This document shows, in pieces, positions 35,882 through 45,257 of a stretch of DNA of 64,000 nt. The stretch comes from JAFEDN01 sp963795715 (GTDB lineage: Bacteria; Pseudomonadota; Gammaproteobacteria; Coxiellales; Coxiellaceae): contig CAWCIY010000002.1 in NCBI GenBank assembly GCA_963795715.1, forward strand, positions 992,001 through 1,056,000, given 5' to 3'. Position 1 is the first letter of the stretch. Every line of letters begins with the position of its first letter. The position numbers were made by a program, and so were the translations under genes. A model generated the notes under the pieces. It saw only the letters and a list, made by a program, of their open reading frames with translations, was not told the DNA's origin and did not search any database.

Positions 35882-38131
35882 TCACTTAGATTTCTTTAAG
35901 GCCGATTGTAATTTGTCAGCAAATCCATGCTTAGCTTGGGGTGGAGCTGGTTTGGGTGATTTTTCTACTTTTGCGTTCGGTTCAGATAATTTTCGCGTCA
36001 ACTGTATTCTTTTGCGTGGCAAATCGACTTCTACAACTTTGACGGTTACAATGTCTCCCACTTTAACCACTGTTTGAATATCTTTGATATAACGATCAGC
36101 AATTTGGGAGATATGAATTAAGCCATCCTGATGCACTCCGACATCAACAAACGCACCGAAATTGGCCACATTGGTGACCACCCCTTCCAAAATCATGCCT
36201 GGTTTTAGCTGCTCAATACTGTGAACGCCTTCTTTAAAGACGGCGGTTTTAAATTCTGGGCGTGGATCCCGGCCCGGTTTTTTTAACTCTTGTAAAATAT
36301 CTTGAATGGTCGGCAAACCAAAATCGGCAGTGACCCATTGTTGGGGATTTAATTTATTAATCAATTCAAAATTGCCCATAATCGCTCCAATGGGTTTATG
36401 AACTGTTTTTATAATTTGATCTACCAGCGGATAACTTTCTGGATGCACCGCTGAAGCATCTAAAGGATTTTCACCACCCACTATGCGTAAAAATCCGATC
36501 GCCTGCTGATAAGTTTTTTCGCCCAATCTGGGTACTTTTTTAATTTCTTTGCGGTTTTTAAACGGACCGTGTGCTTCCCGGTAGGCCACAATCTGCTTAG
36601 CGACATTTTCATTTAATCCAGAAATACTCATTAATAAAGGCGCCGAGGCACTGTTGACATTGGCTCCTACCGCATTGACACAATCCTCCAATACCGCGGC
36701 CAAGCTTTTTCCTAATTTAGTTTGATTGACATCATGCTGATATTGGCCGACGCCAATGGATTTAGGGTCAATTTTGACTAGCTCCGCTAAAGGATCTTGC
36801 AAACGTCTAGCAATGGAAACTGCACCGCGATAAGAGACGTCTAATTCAGGAAATTCTGCTGCGCCCAATTCCGAAGCTGAATAAACCGAGGCGCCCGCTT
36901 CTGAAACTACAATTTTCTGAATATTGATATCTTTTAATTGCGCAATCAGTTCAACTACCAATTGGTCAGTTTCTCTAGAAGCCGTGCCGTTGCCTATGCT
37001 GATTAACTCAACCTGCCACTTACGGCATAAATCCGCCAATGTTTTCAAAGATTCTTGCCACTGATTTCGAGGCGCATGAGGAAAGATGGTGGTATAATGC
37101 AATAACTTTCCAGTGCCATCGACCACCACTGCCTTCACTCCAGTTCTTAGACCGGGATCTAAACCTAAAGTGATCTTTTGACCGGCAGGAGCCGCCATTA
37201 ACAATTGCTTGAGATTTTCCTTAAAAACTCGAATGGCTTCTTCTTCCGCGTGCAAACGTAATTCCGACAATAATTCCAATTCTAATTTCGGCTGGATTTT
37301 GATTTTCCAACCGAATTCCACTGCTTTCTTTAACCAATTATCGGCAGGCCGGTTTTTTAATTGCAGTTTAAAATGTTGTGCGATCACTTGTTGGCAATGC
37401 TGCTCTTGCAGCTCATTTGGAAAAGATAATTTCAGCCGTAATATTTCTTGATGACCGCCACGGAACAAGGCTAAAGCACGATGCGAGGGAATGTGCTGTA
37501 TAGGCTGGGAAAACTCAAAATAATCTGCAAATTTAGCTCCCGCTTCTTTTTTTTCTTCATACACTCGACTGCTGAGCACACCCTGCTCCCAAAAATATTG
37601 ACGCAGTTCCCCCAACACTTCAGCTTGTTCAGAAAATTTTTCCATCAAAATTTCTCGAGCGCCAGCTAAAGCAGCATCCTGATCTTCAATTCCTTTTTCA
37701 GCATTGATATATTTTTTCGCCTCAGCTTCTGGGTTAAGTTCTGGATTTTCTAACAAACTCAACGCCAATGGCTCCAAACCGGCTTCTCGAGCTATTTGCG
37801 CTTTGGTGCGGCGTTTTGGTTTATAAGGTAAGTACAAATCTTCTAAAGTCGTTTTATCTTGCGCAGCTAATAGCTGTTTCTGTAGTTCTGGGGTTAATTT
37901 CCCCTGCTCTTCAATACTTTTGAAAATCACCGCACGCCGGTTTTCAAGCTCGCGCAAATATTGCAAACGCTCAACCAAAGTTCGAAGCTGGGTATCATCC
38001 ACTCCACCAGTCGCTTCTTTACGATAACGAGCGATAAAAGGCACCGTGGCGCCTTCGTCCAACAACTGAACGATGGCCGCAATTTGTGACGTTTTTAAAT
38101 TTAATTCTTTGGCTAAAATTTCTTCGATCAT
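35882..38131 (-). CDS. tex: Tex-family RNA-binding transcription accessory protein
   Basis: 749 residues, close to the normal Tex length. In order: N-terminal Tex helical domain (VPFIARYRKEATGGVDDTQLR), YqgF-like domain (LGLDPGLRTGVKAVVVDG near residue 325), helix-hairpin-helix region (FKNRKEIKKVPRLGEKTYQQ is the second HhH, near 540) and a C-terminal S1 RNA-binding domain (GVVTNVANFGAFVDVGVHQDG near 645). The tail is Lys/Pro-rich. Tex affects transcription and virulence gene expression in several pathogens. Its ATG overlaps the lysC-lysA stop (ATGA), suggesting translational coupling with that gene. Confidence 0.95.
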   Translation of the reverse strand: MIEEILAKELNLKTSQIAAIVQLLDEGATVPFIARYRKEATGGVDDTQLRTLVERLQYLRELENRRAVIFKSIEEQGKLTPELQKQLLAAQDKTTLEDLYLPYKPKRRTKAQIAREAGLEPLALSLLENPELNPEAEAKKYINAEKGIEDQDAALAGAREILMEKFSEQAEVLGELRQYFWEQGVLSSRVYEEKKEAGAKFADYFEFSQPIQHIPSHRALALFRGGHQEILRLKLSFPNELQEQHCQQVIAQHFKLQLKNRPADNWLKKAVEFGWKIKIQPKLELELLSELRLHAEEEAIRVFKENLKQLLMAAPAGQKITLGLDPGLRTGVKAVVVDGTGKLLHYTTIFPHAPRNQWQESLKTLADLCRKWQVELISIGNGTASRETDQLVVELIAQLKDINIQKIVVSEAGASVYSASELGAAEFPELDVSYRGAVSIARRLQDPLAELVKIDPKSIGVGQYQHDVNQTKLGKSLAAVLEDCVNAVGANVNSASAPLLMSISGLNENVAKQIVAYREAHGPFKNRKEIKKVPRLGEKTYQQAIGFLRIVGGENPLDASAVHPESYPLVDQIIKTVHKPIGAIMGNFELINKLNPQQWVTADFGLPTIQDILQELKKPGRDPRPEFKTAVFKEGVHSIEQLKPGMILEGVVTNVANFGAFVDVGVHQDGLIHISQIADRYIKDIQTVVKVGDIVTVKVVEVDLPRKRIQLTRKLSEPNAKVEKSPKPAPPQAKHGFADKLQSALKKSK

Positions 38132-40696
38132 AATTTGACAAATATTTCTCGTGCTGGCTCACGTAAATTATAATGTGAACTCATCACCCTTCCATAGGCT
38201 CCAGTATTAGCAATCAATATCACATCCCCTTCTCGCGTTTTAGGTAAAATGCGGGAATAACCCAGTACATCTCCTGATTCGCAAATGGGCCCTACTATAT
38301 GCGCGGTTAACGCAGGCGCTTCATCTAAGCGAGTTAAATTAACAATTTCATGATAAGAACCATATAAAGCCGGACGAATCAGCGAATTCATTCCAGTTTC
38401 AATACCAATAAAGTTAACTTCATTTTTGGATTTCACTTGAGTGACTCGAGCTAACAACACACCGGCTTCAGCTACTAAAAATCTACCTGGCTCCATCCAA
38501 ATTTGTATGTCCGGGAAAGCGGATTTAGCTTGTAATAATGAATTATTAATTGCTTGAACATCCAGTGAATGTTGACTGGCGTTTTCAGGCACACCTAAAC
38601 CACCGCCCACGTTAACAATTTGGATATCCGGAAATTTCGGTAATAGCTGCGCAAGTATGGCGAAATTTTCTTTCCAAGTTTGTTCGCGTAATATCCCACT
38701 GCCTACATGAGCAATGAAAACCCATCACTTGGATTTGATGTTCGGCAATCAGTTTTAATAACTCATTGAGCTCGCTGAGCGGAATGCCAAATTTTGAATC
38801 AGTGCCTCCGGTACAAACATATTGATGATGACCATAACCTTGGCCTGGGTCAAACCGTAATATAATTTTGTGGCCGCTGAAAATTTCCGGCCAAAACTGC
38901 AATGGATATAAGCTGTCTAAAGTGACTTGTATCTGTTCTTGAATCGCTCGTTGGTATTCCTCCCGAAATGCAAAATTAGGCGTAAACAAAATCCGAGAGC
39001 GGGCAATTCCTGGGAATAATTGCAAAACTCAAGAAACTTCATCCCAAGAAACGCATTCAAAATTTAAGTCCAATCTCATAAAATAGCCGTAAAATATCGG
39101 TATGACCATTGGCTTTCATAGCAAAATAAACTTGATCCAAGGCCGAACACTTCTTTAAATTTTCAGCACGTTCTTGCAGACAACCGGCTTCATACACATA
39201 CAAGGGCTGTCGATACTGTGCAATCAGTTCTAACAATTGTGAACGTTGTTAACTCCCACCAGGCGCCTTTGCGTACGTGCAGGAATGGATGCAGAAGCGG
39301 TTAATTCCAGTTGATGATTCGCTTCAATGAGTAATCATGTATTTTTTGTGCAAACGCGTTCTGCCTGATCTTCGTCGACCACAAAAGTGAGATTCAAATC
39401 ATTGGCCGCTTGCGACAACATATAAATTTGTTGCTCAGAGAATGCTGTAAAAACCTCGCCTAATTTAGGCAAGCTGGCGCGAATATGGTGGCCAATTAAA
39501 CTGACACTGGCGCAAGGGCCGTGCAGGTGTGCTTTGCCAAAACCGGATAAATCTTCCAATAATAAATTAATTAAATTGGGGTCTCCAGCCAGCGTATGAT
39601 TATCCAGTGAAACCGTGACGCTGGACTCAGAAGTGGAGATCAAATCAATCGACAAACCGCGTTGTTTAAAACAATTAAAAATATTGGCTAAAAATCCCAC
39701 TTGATGCAGCATGTTTACAGTTTCAATGGAAATCAATGAAATCCCGTACTTGCAAATGACTGACTTAATTTGCACTGCGGTTTTTTCATCGGTAAATGAG
39801 ATTTTAGTGCCTTCATGATCGGGCAAAGAAGGTACACTTGACCCACATGGGAATTTTTTGCAACTTAACCGGGGGAATGCAATTGGGATGTAACACCTTA
39901 CCACCCATGGAAGCAATTTCTTGCGCTTCATCGTAATCCAATTGTTTCAGCAACCGCGCTTCAGGAATTTGCTTGGGATTTGCAGTGAAGATGCCTTCGA
40001 CATCGGTCCAAATTTCACAAAATTCCGCGTTTATTTTAGCAGCGAAATAAGCCGCCGAAGTATCTGATCCGCCCCTGCCGAATAAGTACCGTTTCGCCAG
40101 CGGGATTACTGGCGATAAAGCCTTGAGTAATCACCACCTTGGTTAAAAGCTGGAGTTTAGCCATTAAGTTGGCGTCCGGTTCGGCTTTACATCTTGCCAT
40201 TAAATAAGCGGCGCTATGATGGGTAAATGGTTGAGGTTCGGCTATTAATAATTGTCGCGCATCCTGCCAATCTACTGTCAATTGTTGCGATTTTAGAAAA
40301 GCTACGCCCAAGGCTGTCGACATGAGTTCGCCAAACGCTAAAACTTGAGCATGAATTCTCGGCGTCACTTCCCCAATCAAGGAAACGCCTTCAGCCAGTT
40401 GATTTAATTGTTTGAAATAATGCTGGAGATTTTCCGTGAAATCGACTGCTAGATCTTTACTTAAACGGCGATGAATCTCTTCCAGTTCTTGCAGCGCCGG
40501 AGCATGGTTGCCTGCTAAAGCGGAGGACAATAAATCTTCCAGTTTATTGGAAACCTGAGTGACAGCAGAGCAAACCACCAGAACCCGGCGATCAGCCGCC
40601 AAATGCCGCCGGATGATACCCGACTATATTGCGCCAATTCTGCGCGGTGGAAACACTGGTGCCACCGAACTTAATAACGATCCATTTTTCTTCCAT
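38128..40696 (-). pseudogene. Bifunctional aspartate kinase/diaminopimelate decarboxylase (LysC-LysA fusion), multiply interrupted
   Basis: From ATG 40696 (MEEKWIVIKFGGTSVSTAQ, the aspartokinase signature) the reading moves through an aspartate kinase domain (GRGGSDTSAAYFAAKI; two ACT domains, 39900-39350) and then a PLP-dependent diaminopimelate decarboxylase (YFAMKANGHTDIL with the PLP lysine; GFHCHVGSG; GGGLGVPEN; GPICESGDVLG) to 38128. About 856 codons fit known LysC-LysA fusions. I count at least seven single-base shifts (near 40617, 40083, 39845, 39345, 39330, 39270, 39075, 38712) and an in-frame TGA at 39029-39031. Most shifts are +1. Either lysine/DAP synthesis has decayed or the sequence is error-prone here. 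Confidence 0.82.
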
Positions 40697-40784
40697 GAGA
40701 CTATTTTGCTTTTTTCAACTGGATAAATCAACCGGCTCAACGGCTGTCAAAATTTATGCTTTCTTCTTTTATAAACTTAAAATA

Positions 40785-41843
40785 TTAGGTTTTGCTGGAA
40801 ACTACGGCCTTAATGGCATTTATGATCGAGTTGAGTTGCGGGACGCTGGCGATTTCCAGATTATGGGCAAGACCGATGCCAGGAATGAAAGCTCCAGCCA
40901 GCAGCTTGGGTGGAGCGGTTAAATGATAGAATAATTCATCAATGGTTCTGCGGATTAGATGCTCACCAAAGTTCGTCACTTCGGTATCTTCATTGACATA
41001 CAGTACGGCTTGGGTTTTTTGGATCGATTGCGAAATTAACTCCCAGTCATAAGGCCAAAGCGATCGCATATCTATGACTTCCGCGTTGATATTTTCTTCG
41101 GCCAGTAATTGCTCTGCGGCTTTCACGCATAAAGGCAAAGTGCGGCCATAACTGACTACAGTCATATCGGCGCCCGTTTTGACCAGTTTGCCTTTGCCAA
41201 TGGGTACGGAATAATCGGTCAAACCCTCAGGCCATTGCGCACGCCATGATTTCGCCTGTTCTTTATTGACCGGCTTATCAATCAACGCTTTCAGGCCGCT
41301 GGGCTCTCCGGGAATCAATTCCTCACCCACCAAATACATCAAGGCTTTGGGCGCCAAAAACATCGTGGGATTGAGTTCTTGTAAACAAGATATCATCAGA
41401 CCGTAAGCGTCTTTGGGATTGGAAGGCATGACGATTCTCCAGCCAGGAATATGGCTCATAACAGCGTCGAATGAATGGGAATGATAAATCGAGCCCCGAA
41501 TACCACTGCCCACCGGGGTCATAATGGTCATCGGTAAATTCCAATCGCCATAGGTGCTCCAGCAGGTTTTACCAGCCAACATGATTAAATCCAAAGTATT
41601 AAAGATATAATCGCAAAACTGAATTTCCGCCACACAGCGTTGACCCGCCATGGCCAGCCCCATGGCCGCACCAATGATCCCTCTTTCATCCAAGGGCGAG
41701 TTCCAGGCGGTTTTAAGCCCTTGGGTAGCGGTAAAAACACCTCCCAAAGGCGGACCGACGTCTTGACCAAAAACATGGGTCAGTTTTAAGTGCTCTTCCC
41801 CATAGTGCAGAGCCATGCGGATTGCCTGTGCTAGAGTTGCCAT
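40785..41843 (-). CDS. 2-oxoacid dehydrogenase E1 beta subunit
   Basis: 352 residues of the transketolase-like beta subunit of heterotetrameric E1 enzymes (pyruvate, branched-chain or acetoin type). Family segments are VFGQDVGPPLGGVFTATQGL, TPLDERGI-type SPLDERGIIGAAMGLAMAG, AEIQFCDYIFNTLDLI and the PVGSGIRGSIYHSHSFDA strip. AEIQF-x-DYIF resembles branched-chain-type beta subunits. Its start overlaps the alpha gene by 13 bp. No E2 or E3 follows; it may share the E2 of the aceEF complex or use one elsewhere. Confidence 0.88.
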   Translation of the reverse strand: MATLAQAIRMALHYGEEHLKLTHVFGQDVGPPLGGVFTATQGLKTAWNSPLDERGIIGAAMGLAMAGQRCVAEIQFCDYIFNTLDLIMLAGKTCWSTYGDWNLPMTIMTPVGSGIRGSIYHSHSFDAVMSHIPGWRIVMPSNPKDAYGLMISCLQELNPTMFLAPKALMYLVGEELIPGEPSGLKALIDKPVNKEQAKSWRAQWPEGLTDYSVPIGKGKLVKTGADMTVVSYGRTLPLCVKAAEQLLAEENINAEVIDMRSLWPYDWELISQSIQKTQAVLYVNEDTEVTNFGEHLIRRTIDELFYHLTAPPKLLAGAFIPGIGLAHNLEIASVPQLNSIINAIKAVVSSKT

Positions 41844-42817
41844 ACACTATCCTTACCCTTTTGTTGCCAATAGGTGAAATCATAAATTGAGTTAGGGTCC
41901 GGTTGTGGTTCCTGCCTGATTTTATCAGCCAGTAATCTGAATTCTTCCTCATAACGGCTTCGGATCTTTTTGGCCTGCTCTTGTGTCAGTTGGTCTGCAG
42001 CAATTAACTTTTGCTCCAAAATTAATAAAGGATCTTCCTCGTGAGTTTGCAACATAGCGCCACTGGCGGAGCTATGGCCATATAAACGAGAAACTTTGGC
42101 TTCCAGTAATAAAGGTTTGCGCTGGACTCTGACATAATCCATCGCTTCTTCGATGGCTTGGTAGGATTCTTCCGCGTCATTGCCATTGACTATCATGGTC
42201 TTAATGCCAAAAGCCTTACCACGATCCGCAATATTTTTTTCGCCATGCTGAGTGGCTGCAGGGGTAGAAATTCCATATTGGTTATTAGTGACTATCATTA
42301 AAATTGGTAACTCATTACCTGGACGAGAAGACCAAATTAAGCAAGAAGCAAAATCCCCTTCGGCTGTGCCGGCGTCTCCTCCGTTGACAATGGTAATGCT
42401 GTCACCGCCATGGTCTTTTTGAGCAATGCCGGTGCCAATGGCAATCACGTATTGAACCTCAATTGGAGAAGTGATGGGAGTAACGTTCCAATCCCGAATG
42501 GTATAATGGCTGGAAAAGGATCTGCCTCCGGAAAAGGGATCACTGGCGGTATTTTTCATTTGCCGAATGGCGCTAGCAGGGTCCATACCCATCGCAATTA
42601 AAATTGCGCTCGACCGGTAGTGCAGATGCAAATAATCATAATCCAACCCTCGCCCTTTTTTGATGAGCAATCCCAAAGGAACATTAAAAGCCTCTTCCCC
42701 GGGGCCACCAATCCAAAAAAAGCCCTGATTTTGTTTGAACATGTTGATAAGCCGTTCTTCTAACATTCGGCTTTTAACCATTAGTTCATAGATTTGTAAT
42801 AGTTTTTTGTTGTTCAT
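41831..42817 (-). CDS. 2-oxoacid dehydrogenase E1 alpha subunit
   Basis: 328 residues, the ThDP-binding subunit. The ThDP motif is GGDAGTAEGDFASC...VTNNQYGIS (near residues 145-185). Other family segments are GGRSFSSHY (phosphorylation-loop region) and EAKVSRLYGHSSASG. GTAEGDFAS favours branched-chain/pyruvate alpha subunits rather than a homodimeric E1. The start is ATG 42817 with AGGT upstream; it forms an operon with the beta gene. The substrate is not determined; a second route to an acyl-CoA besides aceEF is the simplest reading. Confidence 0.88.
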   Translation of the reverse strand: MNNKKLLQIYELMVKSRMLEERLINMFKQNQGFFWIGGPGEEAFNVPLGLLIKKGRGLDYDYLHLHYRSSAILIAMGMDPASAIRQMKNTASDPFSGGRSFSSHYTIRDWNVTPITSPIEVQYVIAIGTGIAQKDHGGDSITIVNGGDAGTAEGDFASCLIWSSRPGNELPILMIVTNNQYGISTPAATQHGEKNIADRGKAFGIKTMIVNGNDAEESYQAIEEAMDYVRVQRKPLLLEAKVSRLYGHSSASGAMLQTHEEDPLLILEQKLIAADQLTQEQAKKIRSRYEEEFRLLADKIRQEPQPDPNSIYDFTYWQQKGKDSVWQL

Positions 42818-42844
42818 TCATAACCTGCACTTCGCTACGCAGTT

Positions 42845-42975
42845 TACAGAAATTCCCAGGATTTTCAACCCCGAGAATTTCTTCCCTGTTTTTACGCGAT
42901 GCTCGGCAAAGCCTGCGCTCGCGCTCAAGGGGGAGAATCGCGATTCTCCCCCTTGAGAATCCCCCATCGCGTTAA
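42845..42975 (-). repeat. Family A MITE fragment
   Basis: On the minus strand it has the core GCGATGGGGGATTCTCAAGG, the AGAATCGCGATTCT palindrome and a GAGCGCAGG...TAAAAACAGG stretch, like the copy starting at 25212. Clear terminal repeats are missing. It lies between the divergent E1 alpha and site-2 protease genes and so inside their promoter region. Confidence 0.6.
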
Positions 42976-43008
42976 GTTTCAACAGACCTATGCTATAGTT
43001 TATAAGAT

Positions 43009-44142
43009 ATGGACCATACAAAAAAGAAAAAAGGTATCCATCTTTTCAGCCCTTTTGGATTTGAAGTCACACTCGATTTTAGCTGGTTTCTACTGGCATT
43101 TTTAGTCGCTTGGACCTTAGCGGTAGGTTATTTTCCTTTTACTTTTAGTGGATTATCCAAGTTAACCTACTGGCTCATGGGAATTGCCGGAGCGGTCGGG
43201 TTATTTTTTTCCATTATTTTTCATGAACTTTGCCACTCATTGGTAGGCCGTCGTTATGGCTTGCCAATTACCGGTATTCAACTCTTTATTTTTGGCGGCG
43301 TAGCACAAATGAGCCAAGAGCCACCAAATGCTAAAACAGAGTTCTTAACCGCCGTAGCAGGCCCTATTTCTAGCTTTGTTCTCGGTTATATTTTTTATCT
43401 ACTTTATCATTTGGGGTTAACATTCCATTGGCCGGCCGCTGTGAATGGGGTGTTGCATTACTTAAGCTTTATTAACATTCTTTTAGCAATTTTCAATCTT
43501 TTGCCTGGCTTTCCCTTGGACGGTGGGCGAATTTTTCGCTCTATTTTATGGGGATGGAAGAATGATTTTAAATGGGCAACCCGCATTGCCTCAATCTGGG
43601 GTCAAGGAATGGGCTATGTTTTAATTATCTTCGGCATATTTCTTTTCCTAAGAGGCGCTTTTATCAGCGGCGTATGGATGTTTTTAATTGGCTTCTTCCT
43701 TAAAAATTCAGCACAATCTTCCTATCAATATTTCTTAATCCAGGAAGTATTTCATAATGATAAAATACGAAATTACACCAAAACAAATTCAGTTACAGTT
43801 TCGTCTCATACCAGTCTACAAAGTTTAGTAGATGATTATTTCCACAAACATTACTATAAAATGTATCCAGTCGTTGATAACGAAAATTTGGTCGGCTACG
43901 TTTCTTTAGATGAAATAAAGGGGCATGAACGAGACAATTGGCAAAGAGTCACGGTTAAAGATATTATGCAGCCTTGTACTCCAGATATCCTGATTGACGT
44001 CAATAAAAGTGTGATTCAAGCCTTGCAGCAAATGACTACTGAAAAACAAGCAAGATTGATTGTCACTGAAAATGAAAAACTTTATGGCATAATCTCCATG
44101 CGAGATTTAACTCACATTATTGCTATGAAAATGGAAATATAA
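43009..44142 (+). CDS. Site-2 protease-like (M50) membrane metalloprotease with CBS domains
   Basis: 377 residues. The zinc motif HELCH (IIFHELCHSLVGRRYG, near residue 75) and the downstream NLLPGFPLDGGR (near 165) with the third ligand Asp define an S2P/SpoIVFB-type peptidase with six or so membrane segments. Two CBS domains follow at about 255-377 (MYPVVDNENLVGYVSLDEI; ARLIVTENEKLYGIISMRDL) and probably sense nucleotides. It likely performs intramembrane proteolysis. The substrate is unknown. It is single and divergent from the E1 operon. Confidence 0.9.
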   Translation: MDHTKKKKGIHLFSPFGFEVTLDFSWFLLAFLVAWTLAVGYFPFTFSGLSKLTYWLMGIAGAVGLFFSIIFHELCHSLVGRRYGLPITGIQLFIFGGVAQMSQEPPNAKTEFLTAVAGPISSFVLGYIFYLLYHLGLTFHWPAAVNGVLHYLSFINILLAIFNLLPGFPLDGGRIFRSILWGWKNDFKWATRIASIWGQGMGYVLIIFGIFLFLRGAFISGVWMFLIGFFLKNSAQSSYQYFLIQEVFHNDKIRNYTKTNSVTVSSHTSLQSLVDDYFHKHYYKMYPVVDNENLVGYVSLDEIKGHERDNWQRVTVKDIMQPCTPDILIDVNKSVIQALQQMTTEKQARLIVTENEKLYGIISMRDLTHIIAMKMEI

Positions 44143-44147
44143 GATTT

Positions 44148-44819
44148 TTATAATTGAACCGCTGCCAAATTAGTATCCGTGTCTTCTGGACTTGCATAAG
44201 AAAATATAACACTGCCTTCTTTAGTAAGATTGATCAATTTACTGATATCTAGTTCTCTAACCGCTAAACATCCTGAGCTTCTACCCATGTACCCATTCGC
44301 TTTTAAAAAACTATCGCTGACATAAGGAGCTGAATGTACTACCACTCTTCTTTTGAAAACATTATCGTTTATATTTTTTTCTAAACCCTCTATTTGTAGA
44401 GAAGTGCCATGATGCCCTACATAGGTGGTCGTGGTAACAAAAACTCCTAAACTAGTTTGATTAGAATTAGGCCGGTTAGAAAACTTTTCACTTTTTAATA
44501 AACCGGTGTTTTTACCATGAGCCACAAATGTATTCAGCAGTACTTGATCGGTTTTTAAATCGATCACAAATAACCTTTTTTCTGAAGAAGGTTTACTATA
44601 ATCCACTATAGTCAAAATATCTTTTTTCACTTTACCTTTTTGATCTGCATACTTGTATGCTTTTAACGCCAGTTCTACTACCTTAGGATTTAAGTTAGTA
44701 TTTTTGACAATATTATCTACATGCACATTGCCAGGCGTCCCAGCAATTCCATGGTGGACCGCAAAGAGAGATATAAGACCGCCTAACGCTGTAGTAAAAA
44801 TGTTTCTTTTCATTTTCAA
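44148..44819 (-). CDS. Secreted L,D-transpeptidase-like protein (YkuD_2 type)
   Basis: 223 residues with a signal peptide (KRNIFTTALGGLISLFAVHH, cleavage near GIAG). The catalytic region contains VVHSAPYVSD and GRSSGCLAVRE, a His...SxGC arrangement typical of the murein L,D-transpeptidase catalytic-domain family. It would act in the periplasm on peptidoglycan or a related substrate. It ends near the convergent M50 gene (5 bp gap). Confidence 0.8.
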   Translation of the reverse strand: MKMKRNIFTTALGGLISLFAVHHGIAGTPGNVHVDNIVKNTNLNPKVVELALKAYKYADQKGKVKKDILTIVDYSKPSSEKRLFVIDLKTDQVLLNTFVAHGKNTGLLKSEKFSNRPNSNQTSLGVFVTTTTYVGHHGTSLQIEGLEKNINDNVFKRRVVVHSAPYVSDSFLKANGYMGRSSGCLAVRELDISKLINLTKEGSVIFSYASPEDTDTNLAAVQL

Positions 44820-45257
44820 CCTCTTTTCACCTTTCTATGTATAAATTATACCGTATATTTTATGAACATTCCAAAGGTAAACAAACTATAGTTTTTATAA
44901 AGATAATTGATTGAAATTAGACTTTAAGTCAGAAAAAAGACCTATTTTAAAATAGATTACCAATGAGAGGCGACTTCGCAAACTTTTCGGCAAACATGAT
45001 GGGTTCGGGGGGGGGGCTGGGCTTATTTCCATTGCGAAATTGTGGCTGGGCGTTTATTTCTCCGAAAATTTCCAGGAATTAAAAATTTCAACCCCAGTAG
45101 GCTCGAAATCCTCAACGTATATGCCTACTTTTTTCGATTGTAATGATTGCGAAGCTATGAGGTTTGCCTATCTATATTTTCACCCTATGGAAAATTAATT
45201 CATTTCTTAATCTGTACTTAAGGGTAATCATTTAAAATATACAAAAAAACAAAATGC
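44820..45257. other. Intergenic region with poly-G tract
   Basis: 438 bp without a supported gene. It includes a tract of 10 G at 45007-45016 (TTC then G10 then CTGG). AT-rich on the kinase side. The region must contain promoters for the divergent transpeptidase and kinase genes. Confidence 0.45.

Noticed and set aside
42818..43105. Two overlapping open frames with GGESRFSPL on opposite strands
   Set aside because: The same repeat core as above, palindromic, so both strands are open.
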